Positions 22,470 through 33,012 of a stretch of 64,000 bases of DNA are shown one piece after another (position 1 is the first letter of the stretch; the number at the start of each line of letters is the position of its first letter). A program made the translations under genes and the position numbers. This DNA is from Flammeovirgaceae bacterium (GTDB lineage Bacteria > Bacteroidota > Bacteroidia > Cytophagales > Cyclobacteriaceae), in contig JADJRT010000016.1 of assembly GCA_016712035.1 (NCBI GenBank), forward strand, positions 72,736-136,735, written 5' to 3'. The notes under the pieces are model-generated. The model worked only from the letters and a program-made list of their open reading frames with translations. It was not told the DNA's origin and ran no database searches.

Positions 22470-24830
22470 TTATTCTGTTCTTAATGATTTAACTGGATTT
22501 GCTCTTGCTGCCAACAAGCTCTTGTAAACGACTGTCACTATTGCTACCGAAATTGAAGTCATACAACCGAGCGCAATCAGCATCACATTAATGTTTTCGC
22601 GATAGGCAAATGTTTGCAACCATTTATTTAGCAAATAAATGGAGAAGGGGAGCGCTAGCATGAATCCAAGCATAACCAACAATAAATATTGTCTCGAAAG
22701 CATAACTACAATTTGTCGCGCTGACGCACCCACTACTTTTCGGATTCCAATTTCTTTAGTGCGCTGTTCTGTGGTGAGTGAGGCCAAGCTATACAAACCG
22801 AGGCAAGCGAGAAACACGCCAATCAACGTAAAGTAATTTACAATTTGCCCTAACCTACTTTCCTGTTGGTAAAGCTGGTCGTACCCCTCATCAAAAAATG
22901 AAAAAGCAAACGGTCTATCAGGATCAAGCAAATACCATTTTTGTTCAATAGATTTTATAACTTTTTGCGTGCCGGATGCGTCTATCTTAATTGAATACTG
23001 AGTATACCAATTGACAGGCGGCATATAGAAAACCATCGGGCCAATTTTTTCATGCATCGACCGAAAGTGAAAATCTTTCACCACACCAATTATGGGCCCT
23101 GCTTTCCGGTCAACCGCTGTCATGCTGATTGTTTTGTTTATCGGATCCGTCCAGCCCAGTTGTCGGGCGGCCTCTTCATTAATTAAGTAAGCAGCGCTGT
23201 CAGTCGCACGTTCATCAAACGATCGGCCACTTAGTATTTCCATTCCAAATGTTTCAAGGAAGCCTGCGTCAATTGCCATCACCCGCAAGGTGGGCATGTT
23301 CTCATCCGTAAATCCTTCGGCTAGTGACGGAATTCCCCAATCACTTCCACCGGGTTGATTTCCTGAGATGGAAACACTCAGTACACCCGGAATTGATTCC
23401 AGTTCTCTTCTTACCGTTTCATGATTAGTTTTCAGGTAATCGGTTTGAATTGGAACCGTCAAGATTTGTTCAGGATCAAATCCCAAGGATCGCGTTTCAA
23501 TAAAATGAATTTGTTGTTGAATGATAATGGCTGCAATAACCAACAGCGAAGACAATGCAAATTGAAAAGTGACTAAACTTTTTCTTAAAATATTCTTTCC
23601 TCCGGGCGACCACTTGCCCTTAATCACTAACGAAGGTTTGAGGGATGACAAATAAAATGCAGGATAACTGCCAGCCAATATTGAAATAAATAGTGCGACA
23701 CCAACAATAATGAATAGAGCGGCAGGCTGATGGATATAATCTACTTTTAAATGTTTGCCTGTTAAGTTATTTACTAACGGAAGTGTTGCGTACGTTAATA
23801 ATTGTGAGAAGATCAGGCTGATTAGACCAATTACGGAGGCCTCGGTTAGAAACTGATAGATCAGTTGTTTGCGATAAGCGCCACTCACTTTTCGAACGCC
23901 AATTTCTTTGGCGCGTGTACTGGCTTGTGCTGTTGTGAGATTGATAAAGTTTGCGGCAGAAATAAACAGAATTAAAATGGCAATTGACGAAAAGACATAA
24001 ATGTAGGTAACATCAGAATTGGGATTCATCTCACGAAACAAATGCGAGTGTAAGTGGATGCTGGTAAGAGGTTGAAGGAAAGGCGTATAGTTATTGGAAT
24101 AATCAGCACCCAGGTTTTTAAGTAGGATGGCACTCATCTTCGATGGAATCTCTTCGATGGAACTCTCATTGCGAACTAACAGATACGTATAGTACTGGTT
24201 CCATCGCAGCCAATCGTCTTTATCCGGATGTTTATAACTGCTCATTGATAGCAGGTACGTGAACATAAAATGAGAATTCAAGGGAACATCTTCCATAATT
24301 CCTGTTACCAGGAACTCCTCATTGTTTATTGTGATGGACTGCCCAATGCCCGACTCGTTTCCAAAACACTTTTGGTTAAGAGACTTTGTTAACACAACGC
24401 TATTAGGAGCAGTCAATGCGGTTTTTGAATTACCCTCAATTAATGGATAGCTGAAAACATTAAATGTGGTGGAGTCTGCGTATCGTCCGAGTGTTTCGTA
24501 AAACAGTTTGTCATCTTTCTTGAAAAGCATTTGTCCGGCCGGAACAATGCGTGTGATATCTTCGACTTCAGGAATCCCTTCTTTGGCAGCTAATCCCCAA
24601 CGACCGGCAATTTTCGCATGTGAATTTCCCGAATGACCTGAAGTTGTTACCAGACGATAAATGCGATCTTTCTTTTCATGATATTGATCGTAACTAAGTT
24701 CATCTAAAACAAAAAGTGTGATCACCAGGCAACACGTAATGCCTACAGCCATACCAATAATTGAGGTAAGCGAATAACCTTTCTTTCTAAGAATGGAGCG
24801 AAAGGCAAGTTTAAGGTTATTGAGGAACAT
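22470..24830 (-). CDS. FtsX/MacB-like ABC transporter permease
   Basis: This intact permease on the opposite strand has the same two-unit architecture: KLAFRSILRKKGYSLTSIIG (TM1), NFINLTTAQASTRAKEIGVR, AGSYPAFYLSSLKPSLVIKG and LYSLASLTTEQRTKEIGIRK. I take the start as the ATG at 24830 (MFLNNLKLAFRS) rather than the in-frame ATG at 24854. A TAACTTTG -7 element on this strand (24852-24859) would place transcription start downstream of 24854, and the short start gives the usual N-terminus. Length is about 786 residues. Its stop is 5 bp from the stop of the convergent permease, with no terminator visible between them. Confidence 0.92.
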   Translation of the reverse strand: MFLNNLKLAFRSILRKKGYSLTSIIGMAVGITCCLVITLFVLDELSYDQYHEKKDRIYRLVTTSGHSGNSHAKIAGRWGLAAKEGIPEVEDITRIVPAGQMLFKKDDKLFYETLGRYADSTTFNVFSYPLIEGNSKTALTAPNSVVLTKSLNQKCFGNESGIGQSITINNEEFLVTGIMEDVPLNSHFMFTYLLSMSSYKHPDKDDWLRWNQYYTYLLVRNESSIEEIPSKMSAILLKNLGADYSNNYTPFLQPLTSIHLHSHLFREMNPNSDVTYIYVFSSIAILILFISAANFINLTTAQASTRAKEIGVRKVSGAYRKQLIYQFLTEASVIGLISLIFSQLLTYATLPLVNNLTGKHLKVDYIHQPAALFIIVGVALFISILAGSYPAFYLSSLKPSLVIKGKWSPGGKNILRKSLVTFQFALSSLLVIAAIIIQQQIHFIETRSLGFDPEQILTVPIQTDYLKTNHETVRRELESIPGVLSVSISGNQPGGSDWGIPSLAEGFTDENMPTLRVMAIDAGFLETFGMEILSGRSFDERATDSAAYLINEEAARQLGWTDPINKTISMTAVDRKAGPIIGVVKDFHFRSMHEKIGPMVFYMPPVNWYTQYSIKIDASGTQKVIKSIEQKWYLLDPDRPFAFSFFDEGYDQLYQQESRLGQIVNYFTLIGVFLACLGLYSLASLTTEQRTKEIGIRKVVGASARQIVVMLSRQYLLLVMLGFMLALPFSIYLLNKWLQTFAYRENINVMLIALGCMTSISVAIVTVVYKSLLAARANPVKSLRTE

Positions 24831-24851
24831 TAGTTGTGGTTTTATCGGTAA

Positions 24852-24859
24852 CAAAGTTA
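24852..24859 (-). promoter_or_regulatory. Candidate Bacteroidota -7 element for the permease at 22470-24830
   Basis: On the minus strand these bases read TAACTTTG, matching TAnnTTTG, 21 bp before the ATG at 24830. No -33 TTTG at 19 bp is seen. Confidence 0.4.
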
Positions 24860-25000
24860 ACCTTCGTTTTAATAAAAAGTTACTGAAATCTACTCACTTC
24901 TTAATGAATCCACAGGATTCACAATTTAGGGCTCATAACTATTGCCATAGAACCCGGATAACTGTATCTTTATCTGTACCAAGAACAAAAACAACTCAGC

Positions 25001-26089
25001 ATGATCAATAGACGAAAGTTTCTCCAACAAACTGCAACAACCGCTGTAGGTGTTATTATCAGTCAAGCATCTTTTTCTAATATTCTGATTCAAAAGAAGA
25101 AAGAAAAACTTGGAGTTGCGCTTGTAGGACTTGGTTATTATAGTACTGACCTGCTTGCACCGGCACTTCAGTTAACGAAGAATTGTTATCTCGCAGGAAT
25201 TGTTACGGGCACACCATCGAAAGCCGAGACATGGAAGAAAAAACACAATCTTTCAGATAAAAATATTTACAACTATCAAAACTTTGATTCGATTGCTAAC
25301 AACCCCGACATAGATGTGGTGTATGTGGTGCTGCCACCTTCTATGCATGCCGAGTATACCATTCGGGCTGCTAAAGCGGGTAAACATGTTTGGTGCGAAA
25401 AACCTATGGCTGTTACCGAGGCTGAATGCAAGAGTATGATTGATGCGTGTGCAAAGAACAAAGTGAAGTTGAGTATTGGTTATCGTATGCAACACGAACC
25501 CAACACGCAAAGAATTGTTCAGTTTAGAAAAGATTTGACGTACGGAAAGGTGATAAAAGTAGAAGTAGCTGCCGGGTATTTTGATGGACGCACCGATCAT
25601 TGGAAGCAAAAGAAAAGTATGGGTGGTGGTGTAATGGGCGATATGGGTGTGTATCCATTAAATGCAGCACGATATAGTGTCGGTCTTGAGCCCATTGCAG
25701 TTACTGCGCAGGCTTCAACAACTCGACCCGAAATCTATAAAGAAGTAGAAGAGACAATGAAGTTCGATCTCGAATTTCCTGGTGGCGCTATGGCTTCTTG
25801 CGAAGCGAGCTTTGGAAAAGGTATGAATGACCTAATGGTAACATGCAGTAAAGGCTGGTATAAGCTTTCTCCGTTTCAGGCATACAATGGAATTAATGGT
25901 GAGACCAGTGATGGCATTCGGTTAAATGCGCCCATCAATAATGAACAAGCTACACAAATGGATGATGACGCACTGGCGATTATGAATAACACTGCTTTAA
26001 TTGCTCCGGGTGAAGAAGGACTTAAAGATATTCGCGTAGTGGAGGCGGTCTACCGTTCGGTGGCACAAAAGAAAAGAGTGACGATTTAG
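25001..26089 (+). CDS. Gfo/Idh/MocA-family oxidoreductase with Tat signal
   Basis: This NAD(P)-dependent sugar or inositol-type oxidoreductase has 362 residues. The N-terminus MINRRKFLQQTATTAVGVII is a twin-arginine signal, so the enzyme is exported folded with cofactor, as in glucose-fructose oxidoreductase. The Rossmann motif is GVALVGLGYYS; the family lysine motif is WCEKPMAVTE. The C-terminal GFO_IDH_MocA_C domain includes GGGVMGDMGVYPLNAARYS, with the active-site DxGxxxxxxxR arrangement. It stands between two divergently placed permeases with no obvious partner, and its substrate is unknown. Confidence 0.92.
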   Translation: MINRRKFLQQTATTAVGVIISQASFSNILIQKKKEKLGVALVGLGYYSTDLLAPALQLTKNCYLAGIVTGTPSKAETWKKKHNLSDKNIYNYQNFDSIANNPDIDVVYVVLPPSMHAEYTIRAAKAGKHVWCEKPMAVTEAECKSMIDACAKNKVKLSIGYRMQHEPNTQRIVQFRKDLTYGKVIKVEVAAGYFDGRTDHWKQKKSMGGGVMGDMGVYPLNAARYSVGLEPIAVTAQASTTRPEIYKEVEETMKFDLEFPGGAMASCEASFGKGMNDLMVTCSKGWYKLSPFQAYNGINGETSDGIRLNAPINNEQATQMDDDALAIMNNTALIAPGEEGLKDIRVVEAVYRSVAQKKRVTI

Positions 26090-26337
26090 ATTATTTGTTC
26101 AGCTTTCGAGAATTAAGGAATCACAGCACCTCCATCTTTCGTTTTGAAATTTTTCATACCTTTACAGTCGTATGAAAAAGATTCTTTCTACATATCGCCC
26201 CCTGCCGGATATTGCGGCCATCTGATTACAGACTTTCGTTTGAATTTTAAGCTGTAATCCTTTCTCCCTTCATCGTATTTCAAACACGATGAAAATTTGC
26301 TATTCAAGCACAATTTCCATCACTAATTTTTATTAAA

Positions 26338-27393
26338 ATGATATCACTTGATCAGTACGGCTGGGATACTTTCTTTCAGCCTCAGGAAATAAACAATGAT
26401 TTAATTATAGGTCGCATTACCTCTATACAAGGATTTAAACATTATGTTATCACCACCAATGGTGAAATGGAAGCGGAGCTATCCGGAAGATTGTTGCATG
26501 GAGCATTAACTGAAGAACTCCCTAAACTCGGAGATTGGATAACCTTAAAAAGTTATGATACGCTCGGCTACATCATTGATGTATTGCCCCGCAGAAACGA
26601 ACTTGCTCGCAAAAATCCGGGCGTGAAAATGGAAAGACAAATTCTGGCTGCCAATATCGATACTGCATTGATTGTGCAAGGCCTTGATCGCGACTTCAAC
26701 ATTATGCGCCTGGAGCGCTATCTCGTGCAGCTTGCTTCATGTAACATTAAACCGATTGTGGTGCTGAACAAAGTTGATCTTGTAGACAATTGGGCTCCGT
26801 ATTCGTCAGAGATTGCAAAGCTGCAACGCGATTGCGAACTCTATTTTTGTAGTACCTATACCGGGATTGGTTTGGATGAAATCCGAAACCAGGTATTGGA
26901 AAAGCACAAAACCTACATTCTAATTGGCTCTTCGGGAGTTGGAAAGAGTTCGCTGCTGAATGCATTGATGAATGCAAATGCGCAGGAAGTAAACACTACT
27001 AGTGCTTTTAACAGTAAAGGGAAACATACTACTACTTCGCGCGATCTTTTTCAGTTACCCAACGGCAGCTTATTGATTGACACACCAGGTATGCGTGAGT
27101 TTGGTCTTACCCATGAAGAAGGACACAACAACAATGATCTCTTTCCCGCAATTCAAAAGTTGGCAACGGGCTGTCGGTTTTCCGATTGCAGGCATTTGCA
27201 CGAAGCCGGATGTGCAGTGATTGATGCTGTACACGCGGGTGCATTGGAAGAATCGGTGTATGAGAGTTATTTAAAATTAATTAGAGAGCAAAGACGCTTT
27301 GAAATTAATGCAGATGATAAAAAGCGAATGAATAAACAATTTGGGAAAATGACACGCGAAGCAAATAATTATCGAAGGAAGAATAAGTATTAA
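26338..27393 (+). CDS. rsgA: Ribosome small-subunit-dependent GTPase A
   Basis: RsgA is the circularly permuted GTPase that checks 30S maturation. The 351-residue protein has an N-terminal OB-fold (about residues 15-80) and a GTPase core in permuted order: G4 VVLNKVDLVDNW, then G1 IGSSGVGKSSLLNAL, G3 DTPGMREFGL. The C-terminal zinc finger is CRFSDCRHLHEAGC with the Cys-Cys-His-Cys set. The frame is intact. The 248 bp upstream hold no recognised gene. It is convergent with a permease gene and separated from it by a bidirectional terminator. Confidence 0.96.
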   Translation: MISLDQYGWDTFFQPQEINNDLIIGRITSIQGFKHYVITTNGEMEAELSGRLLHGALTEELPKLGDWITLKSYDTLGYIIDVLPRRNELARKNPGVKMERQILAANIDTALIVQGLDRDFNIMRLERYLVQLASCNIKPIVVLNKVDLVDNWAPYSSEIAKLQRDCELYFCSTYTGIGLDEIRNQVLEKHKTYILIGSSGVGKSSLLNALMNANAQEVNTTSAFNSKGKHTTTSRDLFQLPNGSLLIDTPGMREFGLTHEEGHNNNDLFPAIQKLATGCRFSDCRHLHEAGCAVIDAVHAGALEESVYESYLKLIREQRRFEINADDKKRMNKQFGKMTREANNYRRKNKY

Positions 27394-27398
27394 TCATT

Positions 27399-27434
27399 CA
27401 AGCATCGTCTCCATTTGGGGACGGTGCTTGTTTT
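27399..27434. terminator. Bidirectional terminator between rsgA and permease
   Basis: CAAGCATCGTCTCC (27399-27412) pairs with GGGGACGGTGCTTG (27417-27430) through a 4-nt loop with two wobble or mismatch positions, followed by TTTT. It lies between convergent stop codons. Confidence 0.7.
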
Positions 27435-27442
27435 AGAGATAC

Positions 27443-29849
27443 TTACTCATTCTTAAGTGCCTTTACAGGATTTTCACGTGCTGCTTTTACTGACTGGAAA
27501 CTGATTGTAAACACAGCAATCATCAAAGCGGAAAAGCCCGCAACAAAAACGACCCATGCATCTACGCCAATATGGAAAGCAAACCCATTTAGCCATTCAT
27601 TCATCAGGTACCAACCTAACGGGCCAGCAATAATAAAGGCGATGAGAATCAATAGCGTAAAATCTTTGAATAACAATCCCATCACTTGAATCATGGAGGC
27701 ACCCATCACTTTACGGATGCTGATTTCTTTTGCCCGTTGTTCACCTACATAAGTAGCCAACCCAAATAATCCTAGGCATGCAATGAAGATAGTGAGGATG
27801 GTAAAGACTAAGATGATTTGACTCATGCGTTGCTCACCTTTAAAGAGTGCATCAAAGTCTTGATCGAGGAAAGAATATTGAAAGGTATTGCTTGAATGTT
27901 TTTTCCAGATGGTTTGTAACAATTCCAATTGTTTAGTTTTATCTCCTGCAGCTAGTCGTATGGCCATCTCACCATTCGGTTCACCGCCAAGGGTAAATAC
28001 AAAAGGTTTAACCGTGTTGCGCAGAGTTTCAAAATTGAAATCCTTCACTACTCCAATTATTTTCATTGGGCGAGGTGTTTCATAATTGTAGCTGAGCATG
28101 GTTTGATTTTCATACGATTCTATATTCATCAACTTCATGGCTGTTTCATTCAGAATAACAGCAGACGAGTCTGATAAAAAATCTCTTGAGAAAAAGCGAC
28201 CTTCAACCATGGTGTAATTCATGGTAGTGAGGTGATCAAAGTCAACGCGGCTTTGCGTAAGCAAATAGTCCTGTTCAGGTACCACCTTTACGCCAGGCAT
28301 TGCTCCACATAATATTAGGCGGCAGGTTGCTGGCAAAGCTGGCATTTTTAAACTCAGGATGCTGTGCTAATTCATTCTTAAATGCCTTTCCATTTTTATC
28401 AAGCGACCAGGTATGAAGCAACCGAACTACATTCTCTTTATCGAAGCCCATATTTTTTTCCTGCATAAACTTGAGCTGTTGATAAACAACAAGGCTACCC
28501 AGGATGAGAGCAATAGAGATAACAAATTGAAAAACCACTAATGAGTTTCTGAGCTTTGAGTTTTTGAATCCTGAGCGGATTTTTCCTTTTAATACTTCTG
28601 AAGGTTTGAATGCAGTAAGATAAAAAGCCGGGTAACTTCCGGCAATAAGACCAACAAGCAAAGCAAACAAAACAATGCCAATGACGATAGTAGGGTTTGT
28701 TAAAAGTGAAAGCGTTAAATATTTTCCTGAAAGATTATTGAATGGATTTATTAATACGATGATCAATAGCATCGCTAAAGCTGTAGAGATAAAACTATAA
28801 ATCATAGACTCAGAAATAAACTGGCCAATAAGCTTTGAGCGGAATGCACCAATGGATTTTCGTACGCCTACTTCTTTTGCCCGGTTGGCCGATCTGGCTG
28901 TGGAGAGATTCATAAAGTTAATACACGCGATAAGCGTAATGAATATGGCAATCGCGATGAAGATGTAAATGTATTGCAGGTTTCCATTGGGTGTAATTTC
29001 TTCCGAAAGATTGGAGTTCAAATGAATGTCGACCATAGGTTGAAAAGAAAGTCCTACATCGTTACCCTGAGCCAAAAATTCTTTAAATGAATATCCAATA
29101 AACTTTTCAAGCTCGGCACCCATATTTTTCTCAACCAGCATATTCAGTTGAGATTTTATGTTTTTAAGATCGGCATCTTTCTGAGCCAAAAAATAAGTGT
29201 AAAGATTATTACTCGTCCACTGCACGTCCTTCATGTAATCCCAGGTTTCCCCGGAAAGAATCATATCATACTTAATATGAGAATTGGGTGGAGCATCTTC
29301 AACAACCCCAGTTACTACGGTAGCTTTTTTTTCAGATCCCCTTAAAAGAATCTGACCTATGGGATCATCCTCTCCAAAATATCGGGTAGCGGCAGATTGA
29401 GTAATCACTATTTTATTGGTGCCCTTTAGTGCCGTAACCGGATCGCCTGCAAGAAGTTTGAAATTAAAAAATTGAAAAAAATTGGAGTCTGCAACTAAAA
29501 CAAATTGCTCAGTAAAATTTTTATCCTGGAAGCTAAAAGGTGATGTGCGCCATAATCCAAAACGAACTACACTTTTTACTTCAGGTATTTCTCTTGAGAC
29601 AGCCTCAGCAACCGGAGCAGGAGAGGTGGCCATATTAAAATCATTTCCCTGCAATCTTCCCTTAAAGCCGATGCGATAAATGTTGGTAGCGTTGGTATGA
29701 AAACGATCATAACTCAATTCATCAACCACATATAAAATGATTAATAAAGTTGCTGCAATACCCAGACTAAGACCAGCAATATTGATAAATGAATATCCCT
29801 TTTGGCGCAACATGATGCGCATAGCGGTTTTAAGATAGTTTCGGATCAT
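27443..29849 (-). CDS. FtsX/MacB-like ABC transporter permease (frameshift near 28278)
   Basis: This is the fifth permease of this family in the window, on the minus strand. The N-terminal part reads MIRNYLKTAMRIMLRQKGYS, then INFMNLSTARSANRAKEVGV and AGSYPAFYLTAFKPSEVLKG. After the break at 28276-28281 (one extra base in GGTACCTGAACAG), it continues EQDYLLTQSRVDFDHLTTMN to LFGLATYVGEQRAKEISIRK and ends NPVKALKNE. Restored length is about 800 residues with no prefix domain. Both halves keep full family conservation, so a sequencing indel is more likely than a pseudogene. Substrate and partner ATPase are unknown. Confidence 0.9.
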
Positions 29850-30041
29850 TCCTTAAGGTTTATCTTGAGACGTTATAATTGCCTGGAGGGTTGCATGAAA
29901 TGCCTCAGATAAGTATAATAACCATTAAAATATTGCTTTCTATAATAGTGAATGACTTAAAGCTGAGTAACTTTTCTGTCGAGATCTCAGTCCTGAAGAA
30001 AACTCAAAAAACAAATCTTATAACTTAAACATTAACAATTT

Positions 30042-30566
30042 ATGAAAACAGCCAACTTTTTAGCAGCATTATTGATTTTGGTTTGCACATCGGCATTCGT
30101 TCAGGCACAGTCCATTGATGAGATTGTAAAAGAATGGGAACGTGCAAAAACGTATACAAAAGAATACCTGGATGCCATGCCCGAAGCGGGTTATGCATTG
30201 AAGCCAACTCCAGAGATGCGTTCGTTCGCTGAACAAATGTTGCATATCACCGATGCGAACTATGGTTTTACTATAGCGGCTACAGGGGAGATGCCTCTGG
30301 TGAAAGATCTTGAAAAAACAACCACCGATGAATCAAAAGCGAATGTTACTAAAATTACCATGGAAGGCTATGACTTTGTGATTAACAGTGTCAAAAAAGT
30401 GGATACTTCAAAGCTACAAGAACAGGTAAAGGTGTTCGGTCGGTTTGATATGTCGCGTAAGATGGCAATAGAAAAGGCGTTTGAACATCAAACACACCAC
30501 CGAGGCCAAACAACGGTTTACATTCGCCTTGCCAAAGCAACACCACCTAATGAAAAACTGTTCTAA
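30042..30566 (+). CDS. DinB-family protein with signal peptide
   Basis: This four-helix DinB/YfiT-like metalloprotein has 174 residues. It begins with the signal peptide MKTANFLAALLILVCTSAFVQAQ. Likely metal ligands are the His of EQMLHITDANYG and the HQTHHRGQT motif near the C-terminus. Members include bacillithiol or mycothiol transferases and many proteins of unknown role. A secreted version is common in Bacteroidota, and the function here is unknown. The frame is intact. A short hairpin repeat lies 31 bp after its stop. Confidence 0.88.
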   Translation: MKTANFLAALLILVCTSAFVQAQSIDEIVKEWERAKTYTKEYLDAMPEAGYALKPTPEMRSFAEQMLHITDANYGFTIAATGEMPLVKDLEKTTTDESKANVTKITMEGYDFVINSVKKVDTSKLQEQVKVFGRFDMSRKMAIEKAFEHQTHHRGQTTVYIRLAKATPPNEKLF

Positions 30567-30597
30567 GTGAGAATAGAATGCAAGGAGGTGCTCTTGC

Positions 30598-30623
30598 CTT
30601 GATCTGTGTTAACACAGACCAGG
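30598..30623. repeat. Short dispersed hairpin, copy 1
   Basis: The core TCTGTGTTAACACAGA is a perfect 16-bp palindrome, extended by GA and CC flanks with one mismatch. Near-identical arms (CTGATCTGTG and CACAGACCAG) recur at 59815-59838, and a related one lies at 32750-32773. Each sits just after a stop codon, suggesting a terminator or mRNA-end hairpin. Confidence 0.5.
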
Positions 30624-30694
30624 CGTAAAATCAATGTGTAGGCTGTTAAGCTGAGAATTTCCATGATCGGTGACGCTTCGCCTTGGAGGGTTAT

Positions 30695-30702
30695 TAATTT
30701 TG
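30695..30702 (+). promoter_or_regulatory. Candidate Bacteroidota -7 element for the M13 peptidase gene
   Basis: TAATTTTG matches TAnnTTTG and lies 15 bp before the ATG at 30718. No TTTG at the -33 position is visible. Confidence 0.35.
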
Positions 30703-30717
30703 TCAAAACTTATATCT

Positions 30718-32732
30718 ATGAAAAAATTTCTTTGCTGGACATTGGCTTCCCTGGTGTTTTGGGCCTGTACACAATCAGAATCACCTAAAAAAGTACTTGT
30801 AGATGTGGCGGGTATCGATGCATCCACAAAACCGGGTGACAATTTCTTTCGTCATGTTAATGGAATTTGGTATGATACTGCCCAGATCGCTGCGGATCAA
30901 TCGGGTGTGGGTTCCTACTCGTTTTTAAATATTCCTCAAAAGAAACTCTTGCAAAACATTTTGGATAATGTTTCAAAGATGGAGAATGGCAAGGGAACCA
31001 TTGAGCAAAAAGTTGGTGACTTCTATGCTTCGGGTATGGACATGGAAACGATCAATGAGCGTGGATACGAACCAATCAAACCAATACTTGAACGCATCGA
31101 TGCCATCACCAATGTTCCTGCGTTAATGGAATTCGTAGCAAACGAAACAAAAACCGGTAATCGTTTGGTGATTAGTTTTGGAGTTCGCCCCGACCATAAA
31201 AACAGTAACATTAATATTGCCCATGTTTATCAGGCTGGCATTGGTTTGCCCGACAGAGATTATTTCTTCAAAACGGATTCGTCAACACTTCGTATTCAGG
31301 AAGCCTATAAAAAATATTTAGCATCATTATTTCAATTAACCGGTAGCGACCAGGCTACGGCCACCAAAAATGCAGATATCGTTTACGGTATCGAAAAGGA
31401 AATAGCCGCATCGCATAAAACCCGGATTGAACTGCGTGATGTTAATAACAACTACAATAAAGTATCGGTGGCAGCAATTGCCAAGAAGCAACCCAATATT
31501 GGTTGGACAACCTTTCTTTCCAATTTAGGTGCGAAAACGGACTCTATTGATATGCCTCAAGCCGCTTATTACGATAAGTTGAATGGGATGCTGAAATCAA
31601 CGTCATTAAACGATTGGAAAATTTATATGAAGGCCGGAAGTATGAGAGCCTACGCAAATGTACTCAGTCAACCTTTTGTAGATGCCGCTTTCGAATTCAG
31701 CAAAGTACTGTCGGGCCAGGCAACGCAAAAAACACGCGAACAAATTATGACCGAAAATGTAGATGGTTTGTTGGGTCAAGCGCTAGGGCAACTGTATGTA
31801 AAAAAGTATTTTGATGAAGCGGCAAAAAAGCGGGTGCTTGATCTTGTAAACAATTTGCAAAAATCTTTCGAGAACAGAATCAATAACCTCGATTGGATGA
31901 GTGACAGCACGAAACAAAAAGCAAAAGAAAAGTTATATGCGATTACAAAAAAAATCGGCTACCCGGATGTATGGCGTGAGTATGATGTGAATATTGAAAG
32001 GACAAGCTATTTTGAAAACATCCTCGAACTCAACCAAAATGATTATCAATACCGATTGGCAAAACTGAATAAAGCCGTTGATAAAACTGAATGGGGAACA
32101 TCACCCTCTACGGTAACTGCCTATTATAATCCATCGGCAAATGAAATAGCTTTTCCGGCAGGCATTTTACAATTCCCCTATTTTGATTTTTATGCAGATG
32201 ATGCGCTTAACTATGGTGGAATCGGGATGGTGATTGGCCACGAGTTAACGCATGCTTTTGATGATCAAGGCGCGCAATTCGATAAAGATGGCAACGTGAA
32301 AAATTGGTGGACGAAAGAAGATTTCGAAAAATTCAGAGCCAAGACAAAGCAGCTAACCGATTTATATAGTTCGTTCACAGTGTTGGATTCCGTTCATATT
32401 AAAGGTGCGCTAACTATTGGCGAAAACACTGCCGATAATGGAGGCGTTGCGATTGCGTACGATGCCTTTAAAATGACCGAGCAGGGAAAGGGCAACGTTA
32501 AGATTGATGGCTATACGCCCGATCAGCGTTTCTTCTTGTCTATTGCCAGAATCTGGCGAGTGAAGACAAGAGATGAGTTCTGCGCACGTATGTAAACACC
32601 AATCCCCATTCACCGGCTATGTGGCGCGTTAATGGTCCGCTCATGAACTTCGAACCATTTTATAAAGCTTTTGACATACAGCCTGGTGATAAGAACTACA
32701 AAGCTGAAAGCGAGAGAATAAAAATTTGGTAG
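30718..32732 (+). CDS. M13-family (neprilysin/PepO-like) zinc metallopeptidase lipoprotein (frameshift at 32577-32581)
   Basis: This exported zinc endopeptidase acts on short peptides. The ATG at 30718 gives a lipoprotein signal, MKKFLCWTLASLVFWACTQ. The Peptidase_M13_N domain covers about residues 35-420. The catalytic domain has NPSANEIAFPAGILQFP, the zinc motif VIGHELTHAFDDQGAQF (HExxH) and GENTADNGGVAIAYDAF (third ligand Glu and Asp). A missing T at 32577-32581 breaks the frame; the true C-terminus continues LRTYVNTNPHSPAMWRVNGP to ERIKIW and stops at 32732. Restored length is about 670 residues, normal for the family. Confidence 0.93.
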
Positions 32733-32749
32733 AACCGAATCTTTTTTCT

Positions 32750-32773
32750 CATGGTCTGTAGATACAGACCATG
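32750..32773. repeat. Short dispersed hairpin, related copy
   Basis: CATGGTCTGTA (32750-32760) and TACAGACCATG (32763-32773) form a perfect 11-bp stem with a 2-nt loop, 17 bp after the M13 stop. It shares the GGTCTGT/ACAGACC core with the hairpins at 30598 and 59815. Confidence 0.5.
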
Positions 32774-32789
32774 GTTATTGACTTAACTA

Positions 32790-32821
32790 AAAAGACCTCA
32801 TCTGTTGTGAGGTCTTTTTTA
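32790..32821. terminator. Bidirectional rho-independent terminator
   Basis: AAAAGACCTCA (32790-32800) pairs with TGAGGTCTTTT (32808-32818), with T-runs on both strands. It can end both the M13 transcript (+) and the tRNA array transcript (-). Confidence 0.85.
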
Positions 32822-32850
32822 TTGCACAAAGGATGGATGCTTCGGATAAT

Positions 32851-32865
32851 TTAAGTAAAAAACAT
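32851..32865 (-). pseudogene. Possible deletion scar of a third GIY-YIG ORF
   Basis: On the minus strand, immediately after the third tRNA-like copy, the sequence reads ATGTTTTTTACTTAA. The first nine bases equal the start of the GIY-YIG ORF that follows the intact tRNA, and the last six equal the end of the second ORF (ACTTAA). This looks like a unit whose coding region was lost. It is short, so chance cannot be excluded. Confidence 0.4.
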
Positions 32866-32883
32866 GTAGTCTCACCGGGAATC

Positions 32884-32911
32884 CCCGCCTGAATGACTTC
32901 AGTCGGGCAGG
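32884..32911. repeat. Palindromic insert in T-loop of copy 3
   Basis: This 28-bp GC-rich imperfect hairpin starts CCCGCCTGAATGA on the plus strand and is placed directly after ATC of the T-loop sequence. It is identical to the insert at 33275-33302. Its first 13 bases match the D-loop inserts at all but two pyrimidine positions. Confidence 0.75.
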
Positions 32912-32950
32912 GAACCCGGATCAAAAGTTTAGGAAACTTCTATTCTATCC

Positions 32951-33012
32951 CCGCCCGAACGATCCGCTTAGTTCTATTCGGATAAATTCTCCTCGTTCGG
33001 ATCGGGCGGGCA
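32951..33012. repeat. Palindromic insert in D-loop of copy 3
   Basis: This 62-bp hairpin starts CCGCCCGAACGATCCG on the plus strand and ends CGGATCGGGCGGGCA, with a divergent AT-rich apex. Stem arms are preserved in the insert at 33340-33402 while the apex differs. Confidence 0.75.

Noticed and set aside
26172..26225. Short ORF (about 17 codons) upstream of rsgA, starting MKKILSTYRPLPD
   Set aside because: Too short, no family resemblance, no clear ribosome-binding site; could be a decayed remnant, but nothing supports it.
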